Assembly: GCF_003002065.1 (NCBI RefSeq)
Contig: NZ_PVZG01000008.1
Location: 62,001 to 126,000, forward strand
Reading direction: 5' to 3'
Length of the DNA: 64,000 nt
Source: Pseudosporangium ferrugineum
GTDB lineage: Bacteria > Actinomycetota > Actinomycetes > Mycobacteriales > Micromonosporaceae
Part shown: positions 44,511 through 53,509 of the stretch, piece after piece
Layout of the letters: each line of letters begins with the position of its first letter
Numbering within the stretch: the first letter of the stretch is position 1
Made by a program: the position numbers and the translations under genes
The notes under the pieces: model-generated
The model's database searches: none
What the model was told of the DNA's origin: nothing
Seen by the model: only the letters and a program-made list of their open reading frames with translations

Positions 44511-44673
44511 CGCCCTCCCGGCGGAGCAGCCAGCCCGGCGGGGTGGCAGTCAGCCCGACGGGGCATGGCAGCCGGCCTGGCGGGGCAGCCCAGCCGCCCG
44601 GTGGGGCAGCACAGCCGCCCGGCCCGGGGGCGGTCCAGGGCGGGCCGGCGCGCGGCGAGGCATACTCGGCGCC

Positions 44674-45264
44674 GTGACCGACACAGTTGAGCCCGGTGAG
44701 TCCGGCCGCGCCACCGCCACCGGCCGGACCGCCACAGGCCGCGGCACCGCCACCGGCCGCGCCAGCACCGGCCGCGGCACCGGCACCGGCACCGGGCGGG
44801 TGTTCGGCGCCGCGCTGCGGGGCCTCGCCGGTGCGGTCGCGCTGGTCGGCGGGCTGACCTGGATCCTGCTCAACCTGCACGCGCCGGCTCTGGTCTGCGA
44901 CATGGCGGTGGGGCTGGTGCTGACGGCGGGCGGCCTCGTGCTGCTCATGCCGCACCGGGTGCCGCTGCCCGCCCGGTTCACCGCGCTCACCGCGGGGACG
45001 ACGGCCGTGCTCGGCGCGGCGGCCGGGCTGGTGGCGCGGCGGGGCCAGGAGGGCGGGATGTTCGGGTACGTGGAGGCGCGGGGGTGGCCTTACGAGTGGC
45101 TGGCGAGGGGCGCCACCGCCGACGACCCGCGGACCGCCCGGGCGCTGGCGGAGCAGGCCGGCTGGCAGGTCGACGCGGTGAACGTCGCGGCCAACCTGGT
45201 CTTCTGGGGCCTGCTCGGGCTGCTGCTCGCCGCGGCCCTCCGGAAGCCGCGTCCCCGCCCGTAA
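44674..45264 (+). CDS. Multi-pass membrane protein, paralogue A
   Basis: The 196-residue protein has a Thr/Gly/Arg repeat N-terminus (TATGR units, residues 10-40), then four hydrophobic segments. Its C-terminal part, GYVEARGWPYEWLARG, AGWQVDAVNV and NLVFWGLLGL, matches the second membrane gene at 45406, so the two are tandem paralogues. CATACT ends seven bases before the GTG. Function unknown. Confidence 0.68.
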   Translation: MTDTVEPGESGRATATGRTATGRGTATGRASTGRGTGTGTGRVFGAALRGLAGAVALVGGLTWILLNLHAPALVCDMAVGLVLTAGGLVLLMPHRVPLPARFTALTAGTTAVLGAAAGLVARRGQEGGMFGYVEARGWPYEWLARGATADDPRTARALAEQAGWQVDAVNVAANLVFWGLLGLLLAAALRKPRPRP

Positions 45265-45394
45265 CGACCCGACCCGACGGGCGCGTCCCCGCCCGTAACG
45301 ACCCGGCCCGGCGGATGCGTTCCCGCATGCAGCGGCCCGGCCCGGCGGCCCTCCGGAAGCCGCGTTCCCGCCCGTAGCGGCCCGGCCCGGCGGG
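45237..45394. repeat. Four 34-bp repeats including a copied gene end
   Basis: 34-base units lie at 45248-45281, 45282-45315, 45316-45349 and 45361-45394 (core CGCGTCCCCGCCCGTAACGA). An 11-base block CCTCCGGAAGC precedes the first and the fourth unit. The first block and half-unit are the last codons of paralogue A, so its 3' end has been copied into the intergenic DNA. Confidence 0.8.
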
Positions 45395-45405
45395 ATACTC
45401 GAGTC

Positions 45406-45879
45406 ATGAGCACCGCCGGCGCCGCGGATCCGCCCGGTGTCCTGGCGTCCCTCGGCACCGGCCTGCGGCTGATCGCCGGCTGGTTCTCCGTGGTGATCGG
45501 CGTGCTGAACCTCCTGGCCGAGCTGGACAGCCCGCCGGAGGCCGGATATCTGCTGTTCCACGGCGTGCTGGTGGCCGGCGGGGCGCTGCTGATCGGCCTG
45601 CCGGGCTGGGTGCGCCCGACCGGCTGTCTCGCGGCGGCGGGAGCGGCGGTCGCCGGGATGGTGCTGGCCGCGCTGCCCGCCAGCCGCCCGGCGTGCTGCC
45701 TCACGTCGTTCGCGGAGCGGCACGGCTACCCCTTCTCGGTCGTCGCGCGCGACGCCGGCCGGGCCTGGCAGGTCGACGGCGCCCGCCTCCTCGCCGATCT
45801 GCTGTTCTGGGGTTATGCGGGCCTGTTCGCGCTGATGCTGGTCGTGCTGGTGCGGCGGGCGGGAAAGGGCGGGCCGTAG
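45406..45879 (+). CDS. Multi-pass membrane protein, paralogue B
   Basis: The 157-residue protein has four hydrophobic segments and the block RHGYPFSVVARD, RAWQVDGARL and DLLFWGYAGL, shared with paralogue A. Two adjacent cysteines (ACCLT) precede it. GATACT ends six bases before the ATG, the same leaderless arrangement as paralogue A. It ends nine bases before xseA. Confidence 0.7.
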   Translation: MSTAGAADPPGVLASLGTGLRLIAGWFSVVIGVLNLLAELDSPPEAGYLLFHGVLVAGGALLIGLPGWVRPTGCLAAAGAAVAGMVLAALPASRPACCLTSFAERHGYPFSVVARDAGRAWQVDGARLLADLLFWGYAGLFALMLVVLVRRAGKGGP

Positions 45880-45888
45880 GCTGGCCGG

Positions 45889-47115
45889 GTGACTCAGCCG
45901 GAACCCAGGTCGACCGCCGACGAGCCGTGGCCCGTACGCGTCGTCAGCCAGAAGCTCGGCGCCTGGGTGGCCAAGCTCGGCTGGGTGTGGGTCGACGGTC
46001 AGGTGGCCCAGATCAGCCGCCGCCCCGGCGCCGCGGTGGTCTTCCTGACCCTGCGCGACCCGTCGGCGGACCTGAGCCTCACCGTGACCGCGCACCGGGA
46101 CGTGCTCGACGCCGGCGCGCCGGAGCTGGCCGAGGGCGCCCGGGTGACCCTGCACGCCAAGCCGGAGTTCTATCCCGCGCGCGGTTCGCTGAGCCTGCGC
46201 GCCGACGAGATCCGCCAGGTGGGGCTCGGCGAGCTGCTGGCCCGGCTGGAACGGCTCAAGAAGCTGCTCGCCGCCGAGGGTCTGTTCGCCCGGGATCGCA
46301 AGCGCCGACTGCCGTTCCTGCCGCAGCGCATCGGCCTGATCACCGGGCGCGCCTCGGCGGCCGAGCGGGACGTGCTGATGAACACCCGGCGCCGCTGGCC
46401 GGGGGTGGACTTCCGGGTGATCAACGTGCCGGTGCAGGGCCCGACGGCGGTGCCGCAGATCATCGACGCGCTCAAGGTGCTGGAGAACGACGACACCGTC
46501 GACGTCATCGTGATCGCGCGCGGCGGGGGTAGCGTCGAGGACCTGCTGCCCTTCTCCGACGAGGCGCTGTGCCGGGCCGTCTTCGGCTGCCGTACGCCGG
46601 TGGTCAGCGCGATCGGCCACGAGACCGACGCGCCCCTGCTGGACTACGTGGCGGATCTGCGCGCCTCCACCCCGACCGACGCCGCCAAGCGGATCGTGCC
46701 GGACCTCGCCGAGGAGAGCCTGATCGTCGAGCAGGCCCGGCGGCGCCTGGACCGGGCGGTGCTGACCCTGATCGACCGCGAGGCGCACCGGCTGGAGGCG
46801 TGGCGTTCGCGGCCGTCGCTGGCGCGCCCGGAGACCCTGGTCGAGCAGCGGGCGGGCGACGTCGCCGGCCTGCGTGACCGGGGCACCCGCAGCCTCGAGC
46901 ACCGGCTCCGCCGCGCGGACGACGAGCTGCGGCATACCTTGGCGCGGCTGCGGGCCCTGTCGCCGGCCGCCACGCTGGAGCGCGGGTACGCGATCGTGCA
47001 GCGCGCCGACGGCCACGTGGTCCGGGCGGCGGGCGAGGTGACGACCGGAGATGTTCTGCGCGTACGGCTGGCCGACGGCGAGCTGCGCACGGAGGTACAG
47101 GAGAGCAGCCCATGA
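45889..47115 (+). CDS. xseA: Exodeoxyribonuclease VII large subunit
   Basis: The 408-residue protein has the N-terminal OB fold (about 12-115, VSQKLGAWVAKLGWVWVDGQ), the catalytic domain (RIGLITGRASAAERDV, IVIARGGGSVEDL, SAIGHETDAPLLD) and a C-terminal coiled coil. With XseB it degrades single-stranded DNA. TAGGCT ends six bases before the GTG. The stop overlaps xseB by four bases. Confidence 0.96.
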   Translation: MTQPEPRSTADEPWPVRVVSQKLGAWVAKLGWVWVDGQVAQISRRPGAAVVFLTLRDPSADLSLTVTAHRDVLDAGAPELAEGARVTLHAKPEFYPARGSLSLRADEIRQVGLGELLARLERLKKLLAAEGLFARDRKRRLPFLPQRIGLITGRASAAERDVLMNTRRRWPGVDFRVINVPVQGPTAVPQIIDALKVLENDDTVDVIVIARGGGSVEDLLPFSDEALCRAVFGCRTPVVSAIGHETDAPLLDYVADLRASTPTDAAKRIVPDLAEESLIVEQARRRLDRAVLTLIDREAHRLEAWRSRPSLARPETLVEQRAGDVAGLRDRGTRSLEHRLRRADDELRHTLARLRALSPAATLERGYAIVQRADGHVVRAAGEVTTGDVLRVRLADGELRTEVQESSP

Positions 47116-47312
47116 CCGACGAGAAACTCAGCTACGAGCAGGCCCGCGGCGAGCTCGCGTCGGTCGTGGAGAAGCTGGAGCAGGGCGGCGCCTCGCTGGA
47201 GGAGTCGCTGGCGCTGTGGGAGCGCGGTGAGAAGCTCGCCGACGTCTGCCAGCGCTGGCTGGACGGGGCCCGGGAGCGCATCGAGGCGTCCCGGGCGGCC
47301 CGCTCCGAGTGA
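47112..47312 (+). CDS. xseB: Exodeoxyribonuclease VII small subunit
   Basis: The 66-residue helical-hairpin protein carries the family signatures LSYEQARGELASVVEKLEQG and LEESLALWERGEKLADVC. It is coupled to xseA by ATGA. The stop lies three bases from the end of the convergent lipoprotein gene. Confidence 0.95.
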   Translation: MTDEKLSYEQARGELASVVEKLEQGGASLEESLALWERGEKLADVCQRWLDGARERIEASRAARSE

Positions 47313-47315
47313 GGC

Positions 47316-48155
47316 TCAGTCCTCGCTGTTGAGCATCTCGTACGCGGATTCCGGCATTTCCTTGACCTCCGCGGCGGCCGGCGGCTCCTGCTTCGTGGCG
47401 GCGCCGTAGCCGCTGATCTCGACGGTGCCCTTGCCGGCCGGCGCGTCCTTGGTCTTGGGCAGGTCGAGCACCAGCTTGGTGAGCCGGCCCTCGCCGTCGA
47501 GCGTGGCCTCGTACGGCACCGCCTTGGCCTGGGTGGCGTCCGCGCCCTCGAACGTCGACTTGCTGAAGAGTTGGGTGTCGTCGCCGACCTTGGTCACGTC
47601 GAGCGTGCCGGTGATGACCGAGCCGCTGCGCTGCGCGGTGACGACCCCGTCGAACAGCGTGCCGACGCCGGAGATGTCGGGGTTGTCGATGCTGAACTGC
47701 AAGTCCTTTGACTTCAGCTTCGACATGTCGGTCCGGAGCCAGTGCTTGCCGCTGAACAGGTCGATCATCGCCCGCATGCCCTCGACCAGCTTGGCGTTCT
47801 GCGGGTCGTCGCCGAGCGCCGACAGGCTCTCCAGCTGTTCCTTGCTCTGGCCCATGTCCATCGTCAGCTTCACGAAGCGGTCGGCGTCGGCGATCCGGAA
47901 CTGGACCTTGCCCTTGTTCTCCTCGTCGACCATGTCCAGGTCGAGCGAGGCGCTGCGCGAGGGCACGTGCACCACGCCCTTGCCGGTCGAGCCGCCCGGC
48001 ATGGCGGCGGTGAAGCTGTAGTTGCCGGCCTTGATGCCCGAGGTGGAGGCGGCGAGCGCGGCCTTGGGGTCGGCCGGCTGCTCGTCGTCGCCGGAACAGG
48101 CGGCGAGCGAGAAGGCGAGGAGGGGTACGAGAACGGCGGCGAGCCGGCGATTCAT
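47316..48155 (-). CDS. LppX/LprAFG-type lipoprotein
   Basis: The 279-residue protein has a lipoprotein signal peptide with lipobox LAAC (lipidated Cys at residue 20). The mature part resembles the LppX_LprAFG half-barrel seen in mycobacterial lipid-binding lipoproteins: GNYSFTAAMPGG, FRIADADRFVKLT, SVITGTLDVTKVG. It may move lipids across the envelope or act as a sensor. A typical KxPxS tail is absent. The assignment is moderate. Confidence 0.7.
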   Translation of the reverse strand: MNRRLAAVLVPLLAFSLAACSGDDEQPADPKAALAASTSGIKAGNYSFTAAMPGGSTGKGVVHVPSRSASLDLDMVDEENKGKVQFRIADADRFVKLTMDMGQSKEQLESLSALGDDPQNAKLVEGMRAMIDLFSGKHWLRTDMSKLKSKDLQFSIDNPDISGVGTLFDGVVTAQRSGSVITGTLDVTKVGDDTQLFSKSTFEGADATQAKAVPYEATLDGEGRLTKLVLDLPKTKDAPAGKGTVEISGYGAATKQEPPAAAEVKEMPESAYEMLNSED

Positions 48156-48229
48156 GAAGGGTCACTCCAGGGCAGTACGAATGGACTGCGGGAGCGTAGA
48201 GGATGCCGGTCCGCCCGCGCTGCCCCGTT

Positions 48230-48769
48230 TTACGGCAGGGCCCCGGCCAGGTGTTCGAGGCTCGCGGCGTCCGCCGGGCCCACCACGATCAGCGTGCGGC
48301 CCTTCTCCAGCAGCACCAGCGCGTCCTCGCCCGCCCGCGCGTCGTAGCGCTGCCAGGTCCGTACGCCGTTGCGGAACGAGCCCACCGCCTCGGGGTCCTT
48401 GCCCAGCTCGGCCGGGATCAGCGTGCTGGTCGCGACGCTGCTCTCGATCAGCTGGAGCGGCTTGCCGTCCGGGTCGGCGTAGCCGAGGCGCAGGGTGGCG
48501 CCGCCGGACTCGCGCTTGAAGGTGGCGCTCTGCACGTGCCAGTCGTCGCCCAGGCCCTGCGGCGCGCTGACCGGGAACACGGCCGCCGACCGGGCCTGCT
48601 GCAGGGCCGGTTCGGGATCCACGCTGATCGGCTTGTCCCCGTCGAGCACGAGCCGGTAGAAGAGCAGCAGCAGCGCGATCGGCACGAGCAGGACGGCGAG
48701 CGACATCACCATATCCCGCGGCCGGCGCTCAGCGCGCTTGCCGACGGTGGGGGTCTCGGGGCTGGACAC
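48230..48769 (-). CDS. DUF4245 membrane protein
   Basis: The 179-residue protein has a cytoplasmic basic start, one membrane helix (about 21-42, DMVMSLAVLLVPIALLLLFY) and an extracytoplasmic DUF4245 domain (APQGLGDDWHVQSATFKRES). The family is always found next to glpX in actinobacteria, divergent as here. GTG at 48769 is preferred because TAACAA lies seven bases upstream; ATG at 48787 would add six residues. Confidence 0.85.
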   Translation of the reverse strand: MSSPETPTVGKRAERRPRDMVMSLAVLLVPIALLLLFYRLVLDGDKPISVDPEPALQQARSAAVFPVSAPQGLGDDWHVQSATFKRESGGATLRLGYADPDGKPLQLIESSVATSTLIPAELGKDPEAVGSFRNGVRTWQRYDARAGEDALVLLEKGRTLIVVGPADAASLEHLAGALP

Positions 48770-48871
48770 CCCACCATTGTTAACCATGTCGCGGACGCGG
48801 GACTTCGCGCAGGTCGCCGTGTGAGGATCGGGAACGACCACACCCCGCACCGTCGCGAGGAGGCCTCCGCC

Positions 48872-49897
48872 ATGCCCGTTTCCGCCAACCCCCAGGACCT
48901 CGACCGCAACATCGCCCTCGATCTCGTCCGGGTCACCGAAGCCGCCGCGATGGCCGCCGGCCGCTGGGTGGGCCGGGGCGACAAGAACGGCGGCGACGGC
49001 GCGGCCGTCGACGCCATGCGCAAGCTCATCAACTCGATCCAGATGCGCGGGGTCGTGGTGATCGGCGAGGGCGAGAAGGACGAGGCGCCGATGCTCTTCA
49101 ACGGCGAGCAGGTGGGCGACGGGACGGGCCCCGAGGTGGACGTGGCGGTCGACCCCGTCGACGGCACCACGCTGATGAGCAAGGGCATGCCGGGCGCCGT
49201 CGCCGTCCTCGCGGTCGCCGAGCGCGGCGCGATGTTCGACCCGAGCGCCGTGTTCTACATGGAGAAGATCGCGGTCGGGCCGGACTGCGCCGGTGTGATC
49301 GACATCAACGCGGGCGCGACCGAGAACCTGCGCCGCATCGCGAAGGCGAAGCACTCGTCGGTGTCCGACGTCACCGTCTGCATCCTCGACCGGCCCCGCC
49401 ACCAGAAGCTCGTCGAGGAGGTACGCGCGGCCGGCGCCAACATCAAGTTCATCTCCGACGGCGACATCGCGGGCGCCATCTCGGCGGCCCGCAGCGAGTC
49501 GGACGTCGACGTGCTGATGGGCATCGGCGGCACCCCGGAGGGCATCACGGCGGCGTGCGCGCTCAAGTGCCTCGGCGGCGAGATCCAGGCCAAGCTGTGG
49601 CCGCTCGACGACTCGGAGCGGGAGAAGGCGATCGGCGGCGGGCACGACCTCGACCGGGTCCTGACCACCGACGACCTGGTCACCGGCGACAACTGCTTCT
49701 TCGTGGCCACCGGGGTCACCTCGGGCGACCTGCTCAAGGGCGTCCGCTACCGGTCCGGCGGGGCGCACACCCAGTCGATCGTCATGCGGTCCAAGAGCGG
49801 CACGATCCGGGTGATCGACTCGTACCACCGGCTGGAGAAGCTCAAGCTCTACTCGGCGGTCGACTTCGACGGGCATCTGCCCACGGTGCGCGAGTGA
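48872..49897 (+). CDS. glpX: Class II fructose-1,6-bisphosphatase
   Basis: The 341-residue enzyme of gluconeogenesis has VIGEGEKDEAPMLF, DVAVDPVDGTT and LMGIGGTPEGI, the GlpX metal- and substrate-binding motifs. GAGGAGG lies nine bases before the ATG. Its end overlaps the transporter gene by four bases. Together with pckG at the right end it supports a gluconeogenic capacity. Confidence 0.96.
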   Translation: MPVSANPQDLDRNIALDLVRVTEAAAMAAGRWVGRGDKNGGDGAAVDAMRKLINSIQMRGVVVIGEGEKDEAPMLFNGEQVGDGTGPEVDVAVDPVDGTTLMSKGMPGAVAVLAVAERGAMFDPSAVFYMEKIAVGPDCAGVIDINAGATENLRRIAKAKHSSVSDVTVCILDRPRHQKLVEEVRAAGANIKFISDGDIAGAISAARSESDVDVLMGIGGTPEGITAACALKCLGGEIQAKLWPLDDSEREKAIGGGHDLDRVLTTDDLVTGDNCFFVATGVTSGDLLKGVRYRSGGAHTQSIVMRSKSGTIRVIDSYHRLEKLKLYSAVDFDGHLPTVRE

Positions 49898-50862
49898 CCC
49901 AGACGGCACCGGCGCCGCCCGCGGTGAGCGCGGGGCGGCGCGCCTTCGGCGTGCTGCTCGCGGTGACCGCGGGCGGCGCGCTGGCCGTCCAGTCGCGGAT
50001 CAACGGCGAGCTGGCCGTACGCCTCGACGACCCGATCGGCGCCGCGATCATCTCGTTCGGCTCGGGCCTGCTGGTGCTCACGCTGCTGGTGCCACTGCTG
50101 CCGGCGGGCCGGGCCGGGCTCCGCAGCCTGCGCGAGGGGCTGCGCGACCGCCGGATCCGCCCGTGGCAGTGCGTCGGCGGCATGTGCGGCGGCTTCCTGG
50201 TCGCCACCCAGGGCCTGACCGTGCCGACCCTCGGGGTGGCCGTCTTCATCGTGGCCCTGGTCGCCGGCCAGTCGTCGAGCAGTCTGCTGGTGGACCGGGC
50301 CGGCGCGGGTCCGGCCGGCCCGCAGCCGGTGACGGTCCCGCGGCTGGCCGGGGCGGTGCTCACGGTCGGTGCGGTGCTGGTCTCGGTGGCCGACCGCATC
50401 GGCCATCCGAGCGCGCTGGCGCTGGCCGTCCTGCCGCTGCTCGCCGGCCTGGGCATCGCCTGGCAGCAGGCGGTCAACGGGCACGTCCGTACGGTGTCCG
50501 GCAGTGCCCTGGTGGCCAGCCTGATCAACTTCATCACGGGTACGGCCGTCCTGGTCCTGGCCTATGCCGTCTCGGCCCTGCTGCGCGGCGTCCCGTCCAC
50601 GCTGCCGTCCGGCCCCTGGTGGCTGTACTCGGGCGGCATGGTCGGCATCGTCTTCATCGCCGTGGGCGCCGCCGTGGTCCGCTGGACCGGCGTGCTGCTG
50701 CTCGGCCTCGGCATGATCGCGGGCCAGGTCACCGGCGCGCTGCTGATCGACGCCGTCGTCCCGTCCGACGCGGGCCGGCCCGGCTGGAACACCGTCGTGG
50801 GCGCGGCGCTGACCCTGGTCGCGGTGGCCGTGGCCGTGCTGCCGGCGCGGCGCGGCCGCTGA
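49894..50862 (+). CDS. DMT-superfamily (YdcZ-like) transporter
   Basis: The 322-residue protein has about ten membrane helices in two YdcZ/DUF606-type halves: LAVQSRINGELAVRLDDPIGA in the first and IAWQQAVNGHVRT in the second, which repeat the (Q)xxxNgxl motif. The substrate is unknown. GTG overlaps the glpX stop (GTGA). Confidence 0.85.
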   Translation: MTQTAPAPPAVSAGRRAFGVLLAVTAGGALAVQSRINGELAVRLDDPIGAAIISFGSGLLVLTLLVPLLPAGRAGLRSLREGLRDRRIRPWQCVGGMCGGFLVATQGLTVPTLGVAVFIVALVAGQSSSSLLVDRAGAGPAGPQPVTVPRLAGAVLTVGAVLVSVADRIGHPSALALAVLPLLAGLGIAWQQAVNGHVRTVSGSALVASLINFITGTAVLVLAYAVSALLRGVPSTLPSGPWWLYSGGMVGIVFIAVGAAVVRWTGVLLLGLGMIAGQVTGALLIDAVVPSDAGRPGWNTVVGAALTLVAVAVAVLPARRGR

Positions 50863-50866
50863 CGCC

Positions 50867-51529
50867 TCAGATGTCGGTGAGGGTCGCGTCCGGATCGTAG
50901 AGGCTGGCGGCCGGGCGGGGGCGCCGGCGCCGGAACGCGATCGCGGCGACCACCCCGCCGAGCAGGCCGAGCAGGTGCCCCTGCCAGGAGACCGGCTGGT
51001 CGGTGGGGAGGATGTTGTAGATCTGATACCAGTACAGCAGCCCGATGAACGCGGCGACGCCGAGGTTCCACCAGCTGCGCTCGACGAAGCCGCGGGCGAA
51101 CAGCAGGCCGAGGTAGCCGAAGACCACCCCGCTCGCCCCCACGACGACGCTGCTCGGGTCGCCCACCAGCCACACCCCGAAGCCGCTGACCAGCACGATC
51201 ACCAGGGTGGACCAGAGGAAGCGCCGGGTGCCGCCGGCCAGCGCGAACGTGCCGACCAGGATCAGCGGGACGCTGTTGCCGTACAGGTGGTCCCAGCCGG
51301 CGTGCAGGAACGGGCTGAAGAGGACGCCGTCGAGGCCGTCGAGGCGCCGGGGGATGATGCCGCCGGCCACGTCGAGCCGCCCGGCGCCGAGGCCGATGTC
51401 GATCGCCTCGATGAGGAACAGCACGGGGACCACCGCGCACATCGCCACGAAGGCACGCCCGATCGAGGCGAAGAACGCCTCGGTGCCCACCTTAGCCGCT
51501 GCCTCGTCCTGCGCCCCCGGGTAACCCAT
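50867..51529 (-). CDS. Rhomboid intramembrane serine protease
   Basis: The 220-residue protein has six membrane helices. The catalytic Ser133 is in VVGASGVVFG and His185 in SWQGHLLGLL; HAGWDHLYGNS supplies the oxyanion-side His/Asn residues. It cleaves substrate proteins inside the membrane. The ATG at 51529 gives the shortest complete protein; no strong ribosome site is seen. It is followed downstream by the convergent transporter four bases away. Confidence 0.92.
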   Translation of the reverse strand: MGYPGAQDEAAAKVGTEAFFASIGRAFVAMCAVVPVLFLIEAIDIGLGAGRLDVAGGIIPRRLDGLDGVLFSPFLHAGWDHLYGNSVPLILVGTFALAGGTRRFLWSTLVIVLVSGFGVWLVGDPSSVVVGASGVVFGYLGLLFARGFVERSWWNLGVAAFIGLLYWYQIYNILPTDQPVSWQGHLLGLLGGVVAAIAFRRRRPRPAASLYDPDATLTDI

Positions 51530-51588
51530 CCCCCGATGGTTACCGATCGCTGCCACTTCGCCAACCCGATGTGTCGGATCGGGCACGG

Positions 51589-52386
51589 TCAGCTGAGTTC
51601 CCGGGTGGCCGCCCGGATGTCCGCGCGGAACGCCGAGACCTGCGTGTAGACGCCCGGGTATCCCTTGCGCGCGCAGCCGAGCCCCCAGCTCACGATGCCG
51701 ACCTGCACCCATCGCGCGCCGACCTGCCGCACCATGGGACCGCCGGAGTCGCCCTGACAGGTGTCCACGCCCTTCCGGCCGGCGCAGATCGACTCCTTCT
51801 TGACAAGATCCACCCCGACCTTCCGGTACGCCTTGGCGCACACCTCGTCGGAGACCACGGGTACGGACGCGTACCGCAGCCGCTTCTCCTGACGCAGCGA
51901 GTGCTCGCTGGTCTGCCCCCAGCCGAGGACGGTCAGCGTGCCCGTCTCGTCGGCACCGCCGCGGCTCAGGTCGAGGGTCGGCAGGTCGAGGGCGTGGTCG
52001 AGCCGTACGAGCGCCCAGTCGTCCCCGCTGGTCTCGCCGTGGAAGCCCGAGGCCCGGACGACCGACACGGACTGCGCCCTGACCGCGTCGGGGGACTTCA
52101 GGTTGGTCACGCCGGCGACCACGCCGATCGAGTCGTCGGGCCCGGAGCCTCCCACGCAGTGCCCGGCCGTGAGCACGACCCGGGGCGCCGTCAGCGCCCC
52201 GCCGCAGCCCATCGAGAGCCGCACCATCCAGGGGAAACGCCCGTCCGGCGCCAGGTCACCGCCGACGACCTCCCGGATCGGCTGCGCCCCGGGCGAGCTG
52301 TCCCCGGCCTGAGCTGCCAGCTGGCTGACCGCCAGCACGGAGGCGAGTACACCGAGGGCGAGCAGCGAAGCGACTTTCCGGACCAT
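51589..52386 (-). CDS. Secreted trypsin-like serine protease
   Basis: The 265-residue S1 protease has a signal peptide (about 1-27), a propeptide ending before VVGGDLAPDGRFPWMVRL, and the triad His76 (LTAGHC), Asp123 (GDDWALV) and Ser214 (CQGDSGGP). Four further cysteines form the family's disulfides. Specificity Asp at the S1 base (VDTCQGDSGG) suggests Lys/Arg cleavage. Confidence 0.94.
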   Translation of the reverse strand: MVRKVASLLALGVLASVLAVSQLAAQAGDSSPGAQPIREVVGGDLAPDGRFPWMVRLSMGCGGALTAPRVVLTAGHCVGGSGPDDSIGVVAGVTNLKSPDAVRAQSVSVVRASGFHGETSGDDWALVRLDHALDLPTLDLSRGGADETGTLTVLGWGQTSEHSLRQEKRLRYASVPVVSDEVCAKAYRKVGVDLVKKESICAGRKGVDTCQGDSGGPMVRQVGARWVQVGIVSWGLGCARKGYPGVYTQVSAFRADIRAATRELS

Positions 52387-52418
52387 ATGGACATTTGATC
52401 ACTAGAGCGGCCGTCGTG

Positions 52419-53435
52419 TCAGGCGACGCGCACCACGACCTTGCCCCGGTTGTCGCCGCGGACAAGGCGATCCAGCGCGGCCGGCGCGTTCTCCAGACCG
52501 TCCACGACCTCCTGCGCGTGCCGCAGCCGGCCGTCGGCGACCCGGGTGGCCAGCTCACCCACGATCTGCTCGAAGCGGTCGAGGTGGTCACCGAGCAGCA
52601 GCCCACGGACGGTCGCGCCCTGCTCGACCACCTGCACCAGATTGCGTACGCCGTGCCGGTGCGCCGGATCGGCGCTGTAGTCGGCGATCATCCCGCCCAG
52701 CACGACCCGGGCGTGCCGGTTCAGGCGCCCCAGCACGTGGTCGAAGATCTCGCCGCCGGCGAGTTCGACGTCGACGTCGATGCCGTCCCGGGTGGCCGCG
52801 TCCAGCCGGTCGCGCCAGTCCGGGGCATGCCGGTCCACGCACGCGTCGAAGCCCAGCTCCTCGACGACGTACCGGCATTTGCCGGGACCGCCGGCCAGGC
52901 CCACCACCCGGGCGCCACGCTCGGCGGCGAGCTGCCCGGCGATCGAGCCCACCGCCCCGGCCGCCGCCGGGACCACCACCGTCTCGCCCGGCCGCGGGTC
53001 CGCGAGCTCGACCGCCACCCACGCCGTGACCCCGGTCATGCCGAGCACACCGAGCAGGAGTTCCGGCTCGGCCGGCAGCGGTCCGGGCAGTGGCATGAGC
53101 ATCGTCCCGGCGTCGACCACCGCGAAGTCCTGCCAGCCGGTGAGACCCAGCACGTGCGTGCCGACCGGCAGATCGGCCCGGCGGGACGCCGCCACCCGGC
53201 CGAGGGCGAGCCCGCGCATCACCGCGCCGACGGCGACCGGCGGCTGGTCGCTGCGGATGTCGCTCATGAAGATGCGGCTGGACGGGTCGACGGACAGCAG
53301 GAGCGTCCGGACGAGCGCCTGCCCGTCGGCGAGCGCGCCGACCGGCCGCTCCACGAGTTCCAGCGGCGCCGGATCGGTCAGCTTCGCCGGGCGGCCACGC
53401 AGCAGGAACGCCCGGTTGGTGAGTGCGATTGCCAT
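52419..53435 (-). CDS. NADP-dependent MDR oxidoreductase (leukotriene B4 dehydrogenase-like)
   Basis: The 338-residue protein is a zinc-independent MDR enzyme of the YncB/curcumin-reductase type: NRAFLLRGRPAK, VDPSSRIFMSD, LGMTGVTAWV, and the cofactor site AAAGAVGSIAGQLA. It reduces alpha,beta-unsaturated carbonyls. The ATG is at 53435. The truncated AraC gene lies upstream in the same direction. Confidence 0.88.
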   Translation of the reverse strand: MAIALTNRAFLLRGRPAKLTDPAPLELVERPVGALADGQALVRTLLLSVDPSSRIFMSDIRSDQPPVAVGAVMRGLALGRVAASRRADLPVGTHVLGLTGWQDFAVVDAGTMLMPLPGPLPAEPELLLGVLGMTGVTAWVAVELADPRPGETVVVPAAAGAVGSIAGQLAAERGARVVGLAGGPGKCRYVVEELGFDACVDRHAPDWRDRLDAATRDGIDVDVELAGGEIFDHVLGRLNRHARVVLGGMIADYSADPAHRHGVRNLVQVVEQGATVRGLLLGDHLDRFEQIVGELATRVADGRLRHAQEVVDGLENAPAALDRLVRGDNRGKVVVRVA

Positions 53436-53509
53436 GACCACGACTCTTCCCGGGCGACAGGAGCGCGGTCGTGTACCCACGCGCCGTCGCCAGGTACGCC
53501 GGAGCCGTC

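Noticed and set aside
44331..44673. Coding frames through the 15-bp repeats
   Set aside because: All frames stay open because the repeat length is a multiple of three; the peptides are simple repeats and the real gene starts at 44674.
43231..47016. A 1261-residue minus-strand frame spanning ispH-xseA
   Set aside because: It crosses four confidently identified genes and three tandem-repeat blocks and has no homologous features.
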